Shown: positions 12,525-24,536 of the stretch, piece after piece
How positions within the stretch are numbered: position 1 is the first letter of the stretch
Layout: the number at the start of each line of letters is the position of its first letter
Origin: Gonapodya prolifera JEL478
Taxonomy: Eukaryota > Monoblepharomycota > Monoblepharidomycetes > Monoblepharidales > Gonapodyaceae
Direction: 5' to 3'
NCBI GenBank assembly: GCA_001574975.1
Contig: KQ965820.1
Location: 1-64,000 of the forward strand
Length of the DNA: 64,000 nucleotides
Translations under genes and position numbers: made by a program
Notes under the pieces: model-generated
What the model was told of the DNA's origin: nothing
Seen by the model: the letters and a program-made list of their open reading frames with translations, nothing else
The model's database searches: none

Positions 12525-14526
12525 ATGGATCCGTCAGCCCGCGACAGAGACAGGCGCGATCGTTCTCTGCGGGACCCCCGGGATTCTAGAATGTCTGATC
12601 GGGACAGGCCAGGGCTCAAAGCAACCGAACCAAAAGATGATAGAGTTCGAGACCCAAGGGACCATCGCTCCAGTGGAAACGGGCCAAGCTCGCGAGATAT
12701 TCCAATGCGGAATTCTGTTGAAACGAGAATCCGCTCGATGAGTCCTCCAAGATCAGCCGGTGTGGATCGCAGAAGACGGGATGTCAGTGACATCGGCAGT
12801 AGAGGTGACTACCCACGGGATAGAGTTGATGACAGACGCCCCATGGATGTCGTGCCACCCCGGAGCTTCCCACCCGCATCTGGGCGGGATGCCTATCCCG
12901 ACGATAGAAGAGGGCCAGGACCTGGTGATCGCGACAGAGTCCGAGACGATCGAAGCTTCGGATACAGAGATGCCGTACCACCGCCACCTCTCGATGATCG
13001 TGGAAGCTTCGGAGATCACGGACGAAGGGACCCTTACCCCGCTGTTGACCGAGAGCGCCTCGGAGGAGGTTCTTACGCTTCGGAACGTGACCGTTCGTCC
13101 TACGGTGGTCCCCCGGTTGACCGTGGATATGCAGCGAGGCCTGCAGAACGTGGATATCCTCAGCGTTCCGTCGACCGCGGATATGAAATGGAGCGCGACT
13201 TTCCCCGTGGTCGCGAAGACCGGGGCTACGCTCCTCCTCCTGCAGCGGATGACCGACGATACGGCGAGCCCCATGTGGCAAGCAGAATGTATGATGATCG
13301 CGACAGTGGATACGGTCCCCCAGCTGGCGACAGGAGGTACGGCGGTCAAGGACGTGGGTACAGCGACCGTGGATTTGAGCCTGCCTATGGAGACGAAGGT
13401 GGTTTCGGTGGTCGCGGAGGGGGAAGACGTGATGACCGTGGTGGATACGGAGGACGAAGGATGGGAGGCCCGAGGCAAGGCGCCCCACAACCGTCGTAAG
13501 TTGATGTGCCAAACACCACGTTTTCGCTTTACCCATTTGCTGTGTTTGGACGGTTTGGATCGTCTCACGTCGCGTTATTAGAGGACCAAGTCAGTGACCA
13601 CATGACTTGTTTATATTTTGCACCACCTTAAACCTTAATTCTTACCCCAACAGTTGTTCGGTAAGCATTACTTCAGGGATCGCAGCAACAGTTTGAGCCA
13701 TGGTGGTCTTTCGTGGAATTGACGAGAATGTAGAAACATGGACCAGTACTCGGCGCGGACATAGATTTCTTGTCGTCGTTGTGTCGAAGATCATCAACTC
13801 ATTCATTGTTCGCCGAATTGATAGTGGAACTGAAGAAGAACGGCGCACCTCCACGCAGATATTCGTTGGAAGCCTTCCCTATTCGTTCACGGAGAAGGAT
13901 GTGAGAACTCAACGTTCCGCACATGTTTGGAATGTCCTTGTCTCAATTCTTGTGGACCGTAGATATGGGATATGATGGAGCGTTATGGCAAACTCAAGAA
14001 GGTGACGATGCCAAAAGATCGCGACACGGGGAAGAACAAAGGGTGAGAGATCGGATGTCCATCGCGATGGTAATGACCTTTCTTATTTCGGTCTCCTCTC
14101 TCAGTTTTGCGTTTGTGGATTTTGAGGAACGCCGAGACGCCGAAGATGCGTTTGACAAATATGACGGATATGTTTGTTTCTGTGTGGATTTGTCGATTCC
14201 AAGCAACATCCAATCATGTTTGTTCAGACTCTGGAAGGCCGACGCCTCCGGCTAGACTGGGACGTAGGTCGCGACAAGAAAGGTGGACCCTCCGGAAAGT
14301 GAGCAGCCGATTCAAATGGGGAGCAGCAGCAGAGTGTCCTCGACGTGATCATCTGATGATACTTATGTTGATTGTCCTCTTCAGTGATGCGATCCCTCGT
14401 GACTCTGGCGCAAGTGACCCAAGCGGACTACCGGATCCAATGAATGTAGATGCCAACGGTGCGGGTGAATATGCGGGGGCGAACGGAAATTGTGCGTACA
14501 CCAGTGTGTTTGCACAGCTTGCATGA
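12525..14526 (+). CDS. RNA-binding protein: Arg/Asp/Gly-rich N-terminus plus one RRM
   Basis: Six exons, 12525-13495, 13825-13900, 13963-14042, 14105-14171, 14228-14298 and 14385-14526, 468 residues with all phases closing. The first ~320 residues are dominated by RDRDRR, DRGY, GGYGG and PPVDRG repeats, typical of SR/RGG-type RNA-binding proteins and likely disordered. The RRM is split over exons 2-5: RNP2 is QIFVGSLPYSF and RNP1 is KGFAFVDFEE, ending EGRRLRLDWDVGRDKK. A short acidic tail follows. The first intron (329 bases) is far longer than its neighbours, so exons 2-6 might instead be a separate gene starting at ATG 13700. The donor after KYDGY (GTTTGT) is non-consensus. Likely role: mRNA splicing or export; no specific orthologue identified. 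Confidence 0.75.
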
Positions 14527-15877
14527 ACATGAAAGATCTTAATTACCTGCATTTAGATGGGAATGGGGATGCCAGACGTGGGGCTTCGTATCGTTGAATC
14601 GGGTGGAATGGACGATTTTGAGTTTTGCCCATGCGAAGAATGGCGGATGTTGATCGTTGATTGCGGATTGTCGATTGTCGATTCTCTCGCGTCATCGGAC
14701 AGGAGAAGAGCGTGGCTTTGGCAGAACCTGAAGTTGATTGGAGAATTATCAGCCGTAGAATACGCAGTCCGATGGTGTGGTTCAGAAGAAGACCTTGATG
14801 GTGCCTAACAACAACAGAGATGCCGCGTCTGCAGAATTCGAAAAGGTTTCGTGAGGAGAGGCCCCGGATGGAACCCCAGAAGAGGCAACTTCTTGTTCAG
14901 CCCCACACCAAGCATCAGATAGTGTGAATACCAGCCACATGATCCCCCGGGGTAATGAAACCAGCCGATATTGAGCTTGACACGTTGCGCGTTAACTGCA
15001 GTCGTGCTCCAGACTTTGTGAGGGGGCAACATTGTTCAAGGAAGTTGTTCTCCGAATGTCAAAGTAGAATTTGCAGAGTCGTTCCGAAAGCCGTCGACTT
15101 GCTACCAGTGCAGAATCGAATAGTAGACGAGACAAGCGAAAATGACTAAAGGATGTATCACCAAATGTCTCGGATGTTTCTTGGTCCTACATAATGTGAT
15201 GGTGTGGTTGTTGAACGGTTGATGAATGGGGTCCATGAATTATGCAAGTGTTCGTTACGGAAGAATGGGTGGAAATGGGTGCGAATGCAGCTTCAAGTGT
15301 CGTGGTCGATGGGGTACCCGAAAGTATTGAGCAGATAATACAATACGCCTGGAAGCGCCGCAAGGAAATGTAACTTTTTGGTATCCATTTCACTGCAGAC
15401 CCTACGCGAAATCCCCATATCTGAAGAGCAACAAGGCTGAATGTTTTTTTATGAATCTCGAAGGAAGACAACAAGTAAGACGTTGTTCGTTTCCCGTCAG
15501 TTTTGCTCAAGTACCAAAGGTACTTAGAAGAGATACACTGCCAAAGGTAGATCTGCGGAGGATGTACAGCAGTGGTGCCCTTCAAGTGCAAAATGTCGCA
15601 ACGGAATCGCTGTTGACCACTCTTCATTTGGCGCTTGAACTTTTCCATTGGTCGAATATTTGCTATGAACGAATAAACGAACTTGAAATATTCAAAGCAT
15701 TACTTTTGTTTTGGGATATTTCCAATTTCTTTATGCGTTGAGGCGTCAATGTGGAGAAACGTGGAAGGCTCAGCTTCGGTTCCAACTGGCCGCATGTTTG
15801 ATTGTTGCTTCTGATGCAGTCGATTCACGTATTGTGTGAAGTATTTTTGCAAATTTAATCGGTACCGAGACCTCTAT
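14527..15877. other. Intergenic stretch, no supported gene
   Basis: About 1.35 kb between the RRM protein and the 3' end of the secreted Gly-Val protein. Open frames at 14557-14808 (+) and 15187-15648 (-) have no recognisable motif and no convincing composition. I see no RNA gene or repeat here. Confidence 0.5.
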
Positions 15878-17352
15878 TCACTTTGATCCCAGTCCAAGAC
15901 CTACGCCGACTCCCACGCCAAGGCCCGATTCATCAATCCCGACGCCCGCGCCAACTCCGACGTCGATAGGACCAACGTTCACATCTACGCCAACACCAAT
16001 TCCGAAGCCTCCCGCCCCGCCATCGCCCTCGTCGCCATTCTCGCCTTCAAGCTCCTCGCCGCCTTCGGATTCCTCCCCGCCGGCCGGCTCTAACCTGCGC
16101 TTCCACACCGGCTCCAACGCTAACACCCTCGGGACCCACCTCGGCTCCCGCGCCGGCTTCAATGCTAACACCGCCCGCGGGGCCACCAACAGCGACTCCC
16201 GCACCGGCACCCACGCCAACTCCGCCAGAGGGTCCACCCACGGTCGCGCCAGCACCAACACCGATGAAAACACCACCCAGGGGACTGCTCCCAGTTCCGG
16301 AGCCCGAAGATCCAGATCCGTTATCGCCACTGCCTTCTTCGGGCTCGTTGTCGTCAGGACCGCCAGGGTATCCACCAGTACCAGTGCCCACACCGACGCC
16401 CACTCCGACACCGACACCGACTCCGCCTGTCCCCATCCCGTTGCCGTTGTCGTTGCCGCTGCCGCTCGGGTATCCGCCATTGCCAGTGCCAGTGCCAACC
16501 CCAACTCCAACTCCCACGCCAACGCCGACGCCACCGGTTCCCACTCCGTTGCCGTTGTCGTCGCGGTCATCACCAGGCTCGCTGCCCCCAGTGCCGGTGC
16601 CAGCGCTCGAGCCCGAGCCCGAGCCCGTTCCAGAGCCAGTACCCGTGCCAGATCCAGTACCAGAGCCGGAACCCGAGCCATTTCCATCTTCCGACTCATC
16701 GCACCCGGCGCAATACGACTGGGGGCCGATCTGGTAGACTTTCGTGCCATCTCCAAGCGTCGCAATCTTATACGCCTTCGACAGGTCGGTTTCGTCGGGG
16801 CAATCGGGGTACACGTTCTCGGGCGCCGTCACGATCGCGGGGGTGATGCCGATGTTGCCCTTGGCTCCGCCCACGCAGCGGAATTTGGGACCGGATGGGG
16901 CGGTCGGGGAACTGAGAGCGGAGGAGGAGAGAGAAGCGTTTGTCAAGGATGAAAAACGCAGCAGGAGTTTGACTCACATGCAGCACGCGCCAAAGGACCA
17001 GACCGGACCGTATGTGAAGTTGACATTGACCGTGACAGACCCTGCGCTGATATCGACGGTAGCAGCCGTCCCTTGCTGGGCGCCCGAGTTTCCAAACGCG
17101 TACATGACGTCTATCTTGCCCTGGATGGATTGGATGCATTGATGTGACGGTGAGAAGGTGATCAAATTGAACGGAGTGGGGCGTAGTATTTACATCGCAC
17201 GTGTCACCAGTGCTCGCCACGGCAGCCTTGCACTGGGCATCAGCCTTGACGGGATCCCACGTGATGGTGACAGACTGGGTGTTGTGCGCTGCGACGGCGG
17301 ATGCGCCCGCTGCGGCCAGTGCGAGAGCTAGAAGACTGCGATTCGTCTTCAT
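15878..17352 (-). CDS. Secreted protein with cysteine-containing head and Gly-Val/Gly-Thr/Gly-Ser repeat tail
   Basis: Exons 17194-17352, 16978-17120 and 16911 downwards. The N-terminus (MKTNRSLLALALAAAGASAV) is a clear signal peptide. About 150 residues follow with eight to ten cysteines (QCKAAV, DTCD, GACCM, FRCVGG, DCPDE, YCAGCDE), so the head is probably a disulphide-bonded wall or matrix domain. I do not recognise the fold. The rest is low complexity: Gly-Ser, then two long GVGVGVG blocks, then Gly-Ala-Val. The frame holding the head stops at 16047, but from about 16075 to 15878 a second frame continues the same composition (GFGIGVGVDVNVGPIDVGVG). A one-base length change in the repeat therefore probably separates them, real or an assembly artefact. 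A cell-surface or extracellular role is inferred. Confidence 0.65.
16371..16569 (-). repeat. Two tandem ~100-base units encoding Gly-Val-rich segments
   Basis: Two adjacent units, about 16371-16457 and 16478-16569, encode near-identical peptides beginning GTGGVGVGVGVGVGVGTG and ending in NGG/GGYP. At the DNA level the core is a run of CC(A/G)AC hexamers on the plus strand. Such arrays change length easily by slippage, which fits the neighbouring frame change. Confidence 0.75.
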
Positions 17353-17420
17353 GTGTGAGCGGCCACGAAGGGAAGGGGTCGTGTGGGTCGAGGTGCGTGT
17401 CGGATGTGGATGAGGAGGTC

Positions 17421-17426
17421 TTTATA
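17421..17426 (-). promoter_or_regulatory. Candidate TATA box of the secreted Gly-Val protein gene
   Basis: TATAAA on the minus strand, about 70 bases upstream of the ATG at 17352, with no other gene between. Position and sequence fit a fungal core promoter; nothing else tests it. Confidence 0.35.
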
Positions 17427-18585
17427 AGCACGGCGAAGGATTACCCTTTTTTTTTTTGTTGACCGAAATCAAATTGATTCAGGGCGTCAGGGTCAGATCC
17501 TCACAGGTTCGTGCCCCGTTCTGTGCGAAGTCTTGCGTCCTTTTTCATTGGCGGACCAATAACGTTTACGGCGGGCTGTGCGGGTTGACAAAGTGGCTGA
17601 AGGACTCAGTGATGGGAATCGTGCTGTGCGTGAGTAACGCCAGCGCACCTCAGCAGACATTCCCTTTCCAACCACCTGATCGAGACCGTAGAACTGACGC
17701 CCACACTTACACGCTTTCGGTTGTTTCCGGGGCCAATGAAGAGGAGCGGGTGGTGACTCATTGCCATAATTGAGAAGAGACTTGTAGGGCGCTCGAAACC
17801 TGCACTGGTCCCTGGAGACCCCGAAACACGGTCGCGTCGGCCCGTTTAGCTTTCGCAATAGTTAGTTTTTGCAGAAGTGGCGGTCAACTCGGTCACACTG
17901 CTGGCCATTCCCTTGTGTTCGGCCTCATCGCGTTCGGGTTATCGTCATCCACACCAGCGCCTGTAACGTGATTCCGACATTCCTCACGCACTTTCCGCTC
18001 AACACGACGGGACTGCACCCTAATTTCACGCGTATTGAAGGCTCAGGCGGAGCGAAACGAAAGGCCGGCGAGGACGACGTACATCAAGCGCTGAAGAGTC
18101 ACGCACAGGAGGACCTCGTCTATACTCCATGGAGCGAGACTCACAGTGGAGTGTCTTCACCTCACTGTAATGAGCCTGTGGATTCATGTGCTGATATACG
18201 TCTGCAGTACGGGATGGTGGTGGATGCTCAGAGGCTGATCACGTCACGCATCACGTCACGCCCGGGGTTTGGACACACATGAAGCTTGACAGAACACAGC
18301 TCGATCTAAATGCTGCTGCACGACCTTGCAAACCGACGCGGATTCTCTGAAGTCACGGATTCACGGGGTGTAAGGACTGTGATATATTCCACAAAAAGTT
18401 AACAAGATGTTTTGTCACGACCTTTAAAGAAGTTCTTGCAACTTGCACTATTTCTCTCTTCTTTACACGAGGTAGCTACTTCATACGTGATCTCCCCCTT
18501 ACACAGCGTAAATGTAATATACTGTGAGGTTATAGTCTGGCACGTTGGTTCCCTTCACATAACAAAACTGCACGAAGCTTAATTC
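17427..18585. other. Intergenic stretch, no supported gene
   Basis: About 1.1 kb upstream of the Gly-Val gene and downstream of the Cache-sensor remnant. Two mid-size open frames (17493-17858 on minus, 17869-18282 on plus) show no family features. A T-run (ACCCTTTTTTTTTTTG near 17445) and a direct repeat CACGTCACGCATCACGTCACGC around 18240 are the only visible structures. Confidence 0.45.
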
Positions 18586-20735
18586 TCATATATGCAGACT
18601 TTTCTTTTGATCCGAAGCAGTATTTACCCCTGAAGGCGTATTTGTAATCCTTTTGTTCTCTGAAATGGGAGGGAAGAGATGGTCAAAAAGGAAACACGGA
18701 GTGTCTGTTAATGTGGTAATTGCACCTTTCAAAGCCGCTGCAAACACCATCAGCATCTCCAAAAAGTTGTTTTTTGTCCGCTGCACCTCCGCAATAATCG
18801 AATGGCTTCCCAGCGCGCCATCCTTGATCATGGAGAAGTCGAACTTGATAGCCTTCATCGTGTCCACCAGCATCTCATGAAGGGGCTTGATGATGAACTG
18901 CCAGCTGAACAAGACCGATGCCAAGCTCATTACTACAACAACGGCGACGGCTGAAAGAGCAGCGTGGCGACACAGTTGTCGAGATGCAAGCGAGCAGTGA
19001 GTCACTTACACATGAGTATGATTAGCAGTTGCGACTTGCGGCCGTCATCGCTGAGCTTGGAGGCAAGGCTTACGGTGTCGCCAAGGTAATCTGCTTCCGG
19101 CCTAAAATAGTAAGAGTGTGAGGCGTGTGACGGCAGGAATGGACCCCGACGGGAACAGCAAAACACTGCGTCATCACTTACGCAGCGGCAACAGTGATGT
19201 ACTTGAATCCGTAGAGTGTGACGCTCTTGACGCCGAAAATCCCTCCCGACGTGCGGTAGTTTGCGTCCTTGATATTCATAGAGTTCCCCGCGTTGCTGTA
19301 CAAGAACCGCAACGTCGAATTCAGAAGTGGGAAATCGTCTGCAGAGTATTCAAGATGGTCTTTAAGCTCCAGACGTTGTTGGCGGGGTCTACGTTCTTCA
19401 TTAAGGTCTGAAACACAGAGCGGGGGCGTTGGAAGGAAATGTCATCATCATTGATCAAACACGTCAAACACATGAAACAGTTCAAACGACCCGTACCTTT
19501 TGCGCAATGGTGGCGTTGTCAAGTCCAGACATGCCAATCACATAACCACTCGAACTCAAAACGTAAAAGAGGGAGTTTGGAGTGGCAGTCTTCCGAACGT
19601 CTTCAAGGACCCCGCAGAGATTCTGCACGCTGAACGCCTGACCAACTGACCCAACAAAGGCGCCACTGGGATCGTACAAGGATAGGTAGAAGATTTGAAA
19701 CACAGTCGCTTGGATCGTTTGCCCGACGTAAAGGATCCAATATTGTCGCGTCTTGTGGATTGTTTGTATACAAGTTGGGGAACATTCAAGGGTAGTCAAG
19801 CTTGAGTCCCGTGATGTACCCTGTAATGGTGAGGTTCTTCTGGTCCCAGGAATAAAACTCAACATAGCCGTTGCTGCTCCTCTTTGGGCAGAACCGGCTG
19901 CACGTTGCGTTGGTGAAAAAGGAGTTCAAGACCGTTCCTCGCTCCGTCGAGCCGATTGCAGACAGCGCGACAATGCCCCAGTAGTTGACCGGGTTCGTGT
20001 TTGTCAGAATCGTGACGTAGGTTTGATCGGCGATGCCTGTTTCGAGATTGGTTCGGTTCAGGAATGGTATCATGCGGCTGGTGAGAGATTCAAAGACGCT
20101 TAAGCGAAATCGCATGTCGGTGCTCGGGGGTTCCGTGTGTGCTCACTCTGCATCGGTGGCATCATATATTCCCATGGAGACAAGCTGGTTCGGTACTTTC
20201 ATCGAGAGATAAAGTTGAAACAAATTGAAGCGGGTTTAACTTGATTTCTTTGTCAATGTTCTTGAGCTCGCGTTATTACCTTGGAGAGGTAGTTGTCCGA
20301 GAGGTAACGCAAGCTTTAGGTGGGGGAATCTCGCCGTTGATCTTTGCAAGCACTCACCAAAGCTAGAAATCACAATTTTCAGAGAGTTTGTTTGCACTTG
20401 CCGAGCGAGATTCTCGATACTCGTCGTAGCTAAGGTTTTGACGTTGTGGAAAGTTAGTCAAGGAGACTCTGGAGCATGATTTGATCGATCCACAGACACC
20501 TTGATAGCTACTGCTGCTAATACTTCGGTTATTGGCGTCGAAGCCCACGCCTACCGTAATTACCGCAATGACCGTTATGCTACAGGTGGGTACAAGTCGG
20601 TTCAACGAAACGTTGTAGCGGGGAAGATCGCACGCTACCGCCGTACTTAATGAATACCAAGATTGTGATGACAATCCACAGTGGTATAGTGAGTCCTTTC
20701 TTGGGTGCATCCTTGCTGGGTGGTGCCTTTCCCAT
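18586..20735 (-). pseudogene. Cache-type membrane sensor, paralogue of 47.2-49.4 kb, disrupted
   Basis: Layout from 20735: MGKAPPSKDAPKKGL, a transmembrane helix split by an intron (IPLWIVITILVF / NITVIAVITVGVGF), a long extracellular region with NxT/NxS sites, a second helix (AVAVVVVMSLASVLFSWQF), then a HAMP-like cytoplasmic segment (KPLHEMLVDTMKAIKFDF ... NNFLEMLMVFAAALK) and a short tail ending at 18586. Alignment by eye to the second copy covers the whole length (YVLSSSGYVIGMSG with FYILSTKAEVLAISG; DYLGDTVSLASKL with DYVGDTLQLKATL). The frame is broken: an in-frame TGA after GLKLDYP (about 19798), a frame change near 19730 and another after SLKTI (about 19360). Splicing around 20250-20310 also does not close in phase. 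No cyclase, kinase or other output domain follows the HAMP-like region. Pseudogene is the simplest call; assembly error is not excluded. Confidence 0.7.
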
Positions 20736-22045
20736 TCCCGGAAAGTGTACCGTCTGATTGCTGATTGCTGATTACTGATTGCGTCTTGTCAAAGTCCTAT
20801 GGTGGTAGTGCAGGAGATGATTGATGAACGTTGAAAGAATGTGCGTGAACTTGATGAGCGGCTGCCTGATTGGGGGAACGCCTCACGTTCACATTTCATG
20901 CACGGGCGTGCAGATATATCACCAAAATGAATGGCACGAGTTCGGCTCCGAGTCTTGATTAGCCAGACGCCAGCGTCGCACGAAAGAATCCTTGGACCGG
21001 AGCCCGGGGTCCCCTCAAAACTGCAAACTCTAAAGCGGGATCTTTCCTGACGAGGACCCACCTTTGGCGCCAGACGTTCTCGTCGACGGAGGGTGCCAAT
21101 CGCGCGGGGGACTTTGCTGCCTAGTTGTTGTTCTGAAAGGGGCGTGGGCAGGACTGGAAGCATGGGACGGACCGTGACCTCGACTTTGCTTGGGCGGAGA
21201 CGGGGGGNGGGGGCGGGACGCAACTGCCAAGGGGTCCGCAGTGACAGGTCCTCTGCACGTGAGGTTGAGCCCGGTTGGTCTTGGACTGGGAACGGTTCTC
21301 TGCTGCCCAGTTGGGGTCGGTGTGAGTTGACGATGGGGAAGAGAGCGTTTCGTAAACCGTCCCTTACACAGTCTGCTTCGCTCCGAACGGTTCAATGCGC
21401 GGTGTTACATTCTCTCCGGTGCAGAGTACTTCAGAGAACAGAGTGTGGAATCTGGTGAGCCGAGCTGCCTTCTCTCTCATCGCAACAATGGATCAGCGAC
21501 TCTGCATCGTTGATCCACAGGTTCTGGTTCGGGAGGACGAGACCGAAGCTTGTGCATGCCTTACTCTCCCCTGAAAGGGACTGTGGGAGCGGCCGGAAAT
21601 CGCGACGGACAGGGTGCTTTGCGTCGTCCAAGAATTGCGGGTGCATGGAATGTCGCGACGACGGGGTTCCTTGATTGGGAAAGGTGTGCACGAGTGAGGT
21701 TGAAGACGACCATGCTAGAGTCAGGGGTGTTTTTATATAAGGGCAAGTGTGAGTGCGAGCACTGACTTTCCTTACCATATGGAATCTGATTCGATCTTCT
21801 AACCAACGGATTTCTGCATGCAACGCATACCCCGCATCACCGTTTTCCGCCCGGTGGTCGTCTTCGTGCGCTATAGTAGCCCACTCTAGAGTATTGAGAT
21901 TGGATCATCTTTCTCCAGTGTAGCCTCATATAAAGTTCAAGCGTTTACCCCCAGCATCTCACTGACAACTTAGAGCCAACGCCAAGCTTCAATGCTCTGG
22001 TATCACTTCATTATTTTCCGACCGTTTACATTTCACACATCCCAT
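20736..22045. other. Intergenic stretch with a short tandem repeat, no supported gene
   Basis: Contains an imperfect tandem octamer, about 3.5 copies of TGATTGCT, at 20755-20782, directly upstream of the Cache remnant. A TATA-like TTTTTATATAAGGG lies near 21731. The open frames here are G+C-rich shadows without family features. An N sits at about 21207 inside a G-run. Confidence 0.45.
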
Positions 22046-24281
22046 CTAGTTCTTCTTTCCCTTCTTCCCACCCTTCTGGGCGTGCTCGTTGGGAGCCGCC
22101 GCCGGAGGCGCGGCTACAGGCTGCGTTGCCTTGGGAGCTCCCGACTTCTCCTTTGGCTGCGACGACGATGGTCTGGACGCGGCCTCTGGTTTGGGAGCAG
22201 GCGTGGATGCGGATGCCTGAGGTTGCTGTTGCTGTTGCTGGGGTTTGGGCGACGCAGAGCGAGCACGATCCTTCTTGGAACTCTCGGGGGGTGCAAGTTG
22301 CTGTTGCTGTTGCTGTTGAGGTTGGGCGGGGGCGGCGTGCTTCGACTGGGCGCTCTGTTTGGCAGGCTGGGGCTGGGCGGACACGGGCCTTGACGAGGCT
22401 GGCGTGGTAGTGTTGGAAGCAGGCATGGGCGCAGAAGCAGGGGCCTTGGATCCCGCCGAGCGACCGCGATCGGATTGGGCAGGTTGCTGGGAGGGCATCG
22501 ACCCGGCAGGCTGGCTTTGGGGTTTGGGAGCCGAAGATTGCTGCTGCTTCTGAGGTTGAGGTTGAGCAGCGGGTTGCTGAGGTTTGGGAGTTGCAGCGGG
22601 TTGCTTTTGAGGTTGCGCGACAGGTTGCTGCTGGGGTTTAGGGGCGGCCGCGGGTTGCTTTTGAGGTTCTGAAGTCTTCTGAGCCTGTTGAGTCGGTGGA
22701 GCGGCACCTTGTTTCACTGGCTGTGCAGTCACTGGCCTTGAAGACGGCGTCGGCGCTGGAGACGGAGACGCGGAGGCCTTTGCGCCGGCGGGAGCGGGAG
22801 CGGAGGAGTTCATGGGTTTTGCGGATTGCGGTTTTGGGGCGGAAGCGGGAGACGCCGATTTGGCGCGGTCTTGAGCGGGCGCTGGTTTTGGTGCAGGTGC
22901 AGGTTTGGCGGATGCCGATTTTGGACGGCTGCGTTCGGCGGATTTGGAGCGGGTGGGAGCGGGGATGTTGATTCCCGGGACCTCAAGTGGGAACCCCGCG
23001 TCAGAATAACCACCCGTGTGTGAAAGCAAAGGGGCGCCGTGCTCACCATTCGGAGTGCGGCTTCAAACTTTTGGTACGCCGACATGAGGTGCGCAGCGAC
23101 ACCTTTGGCGACAGGCCCGCCGTAAAGTCGAGATTCTGTTTTGAGGAGGGGGTTGTTGTAAGCCCAAGCCCCGACGTCGAGTGAATGCGATCCGGTTCAA
23201 AAACTTGCCTTGCCGCTCGAACCACTGGGCTTCACGCTTCAATTCTTCCAAAAGAACCTTCCAGAGTTTCTTCAGATCGGGAGACTTTGCCACTCCGGAC
23301 TCCTTTTCAACGACAGGGACAGACTGTCCAAGAGGGGGTTGGGGAGGATAATTAAACGCAAGATTCACAGCGCAAAAACACCTGCGACAGTCGACGCTCA
23401 CCTGGCCTCGCATAAGAGCAAGAGCCTCGCAGTACTTCCTCGCCGCACCTCCGATTTCCTTTCCGTGAGCAGTCTGCGCAAGATTACTGCCGAGGCCGCG
23501 GAGTTCCGAGAGCAGCTTGTTTTCAAAGGCGCGCAGGTCGCGCGACTCGACCGCGACAGTGTTCACTTCGGCGACGTTGGAGAATGCAGATTCGCCGTCG
23601 CCAAAGACGCTGGTTGATAACCCGGAAGCTTGTGTCAGAGTCGCTCGAGCACGTTCAAAATGTCGCAACTCAAGTACCTACCCAATAGTGCTCTCGTCAA
23701 TGACAGCGGCCACTTCCCAGCATGCGCGGAAGTTGCGAGCACGGTCAATGTCCTGGACGAGCTTGTCGGCAGCAGACTGGACGATGTGGGCCTTTGGGTT
23801 TCCAGCAGACTGCAACGGGCGGCGATGGTCGTCAGCTTCAGGGGAAGATAACTTGGAATTTGCATCGTCGATCAACTCACTTGCAGGAATGCTACGGCGT
23901 CCTTGGCCCTGCGAAGAGCCGATTCCTCGGCTTGGTGGACTTCTTCGTTGGTGGGCTTGCGCTGGTGCTTCCGGCTGGGTTGGTATTCGGGGACAGGTGA
24001 GATATAATGAATTAAAGGTGCTATCGTGAAGTTCGAACTCACAACGTGGGCAACACCTCCGAGTCTGCGACTGAGACATCGAGCTAATGTGAGTGCAAGT
24101 GGATATGGACAGAGGGAGTCAGTCGAGCCCCGACGATGGCATGCGAGCGAGCATCCACCAACCTTGTTGTGGTAGGTCTATTATTCGGCAAGGAGTGATG
24201 AGCGATCAGCGATTCGGTGGAGATCCAACGGTGGAATAATTGAACTCGCACCTGGTCAACGGTAACGTTCGATCCTGGCAT
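22046..24281 (-). CDS. Unknown helical protein with long Ala/Pro/Gln-rich tail; contains a GC-AG intron
   Basis: Eight exons: 24252-24281, 24043-24083, 23881-23974, 23682-23809, 23402-23609, 23209-23323, 23047-23135 and 22046-22981; 546 residues, all phases close. Residues 1 to about 235 are helical and charged, with blocks LRKHQRKPTNEEVHQAEESA, NVAEVNTVAVESRDLRAFE, LRGLGSNLAQTAHGKEI and WFERQESRLYGGPVAKGVAA. I cannot assign the fold, though the heptad-like pattern suggests a helical bundle. The last 312 residues are Ala/Pro/Gln/Ser/Lys repeats (PKPQQQPVAQPQ), ending in a basic KGGKKGKKN. The tail looks disordered and may bind nucleic acid or scaffold other proteins. Intron 6 (23136-23208) begins GCAAGT rather than GT. 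Confidence 0.75.
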
Positions 24282-24536
24282 ATCGCAGAGTTTTGTGCAG
24301 ATTGCGGGTAATTGGAGACAGTGGAGAACGGCGTGATCGCTTCATCGCTGGTTTATAAGAGAGACGTTGTGAAGTTGCGAAGGTGGCAAAGACCTTCGCC
24401 AAGACATTCCCAGCAAGGCACTTTCGTTTATCCAGAGTATTGCGAAATGTATTGGCCAAGATAAATAAATAAATAGCGAATGTGTAATGAGAAATATACA
24501 GTGCAGCAATGCATGCGCGTTCTGGAATATGTACGT

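Noticed and set aside
12753-13581. Three other long open frames overlapping the RD/G-rich exon
   Set aside because: Shadows of a low-complexity exon; only one frame links in phase to the RRM exons.
16162-16737. Long plus-strand frame rich in Pro-Thr repeats
   Set aside because: It is the exact antisense of the Gly-Val tail; the minus strand has a signal peptide, spliced cysteine head and good phases.
20755-20782. Tandem TGATTGCT repeat as a possible CRISPR-like or attachment site
   Set aside because: Too short, no spacers, eukaryotic context; simple microsatellite.
22114-22707. Second minus frame inside the Ala/Pro/Gln tail
   Set aside because: Shifted shadow of a repetitive coding exon whose real frame ends in KGGKKGKKN and joins seven upstream exons.
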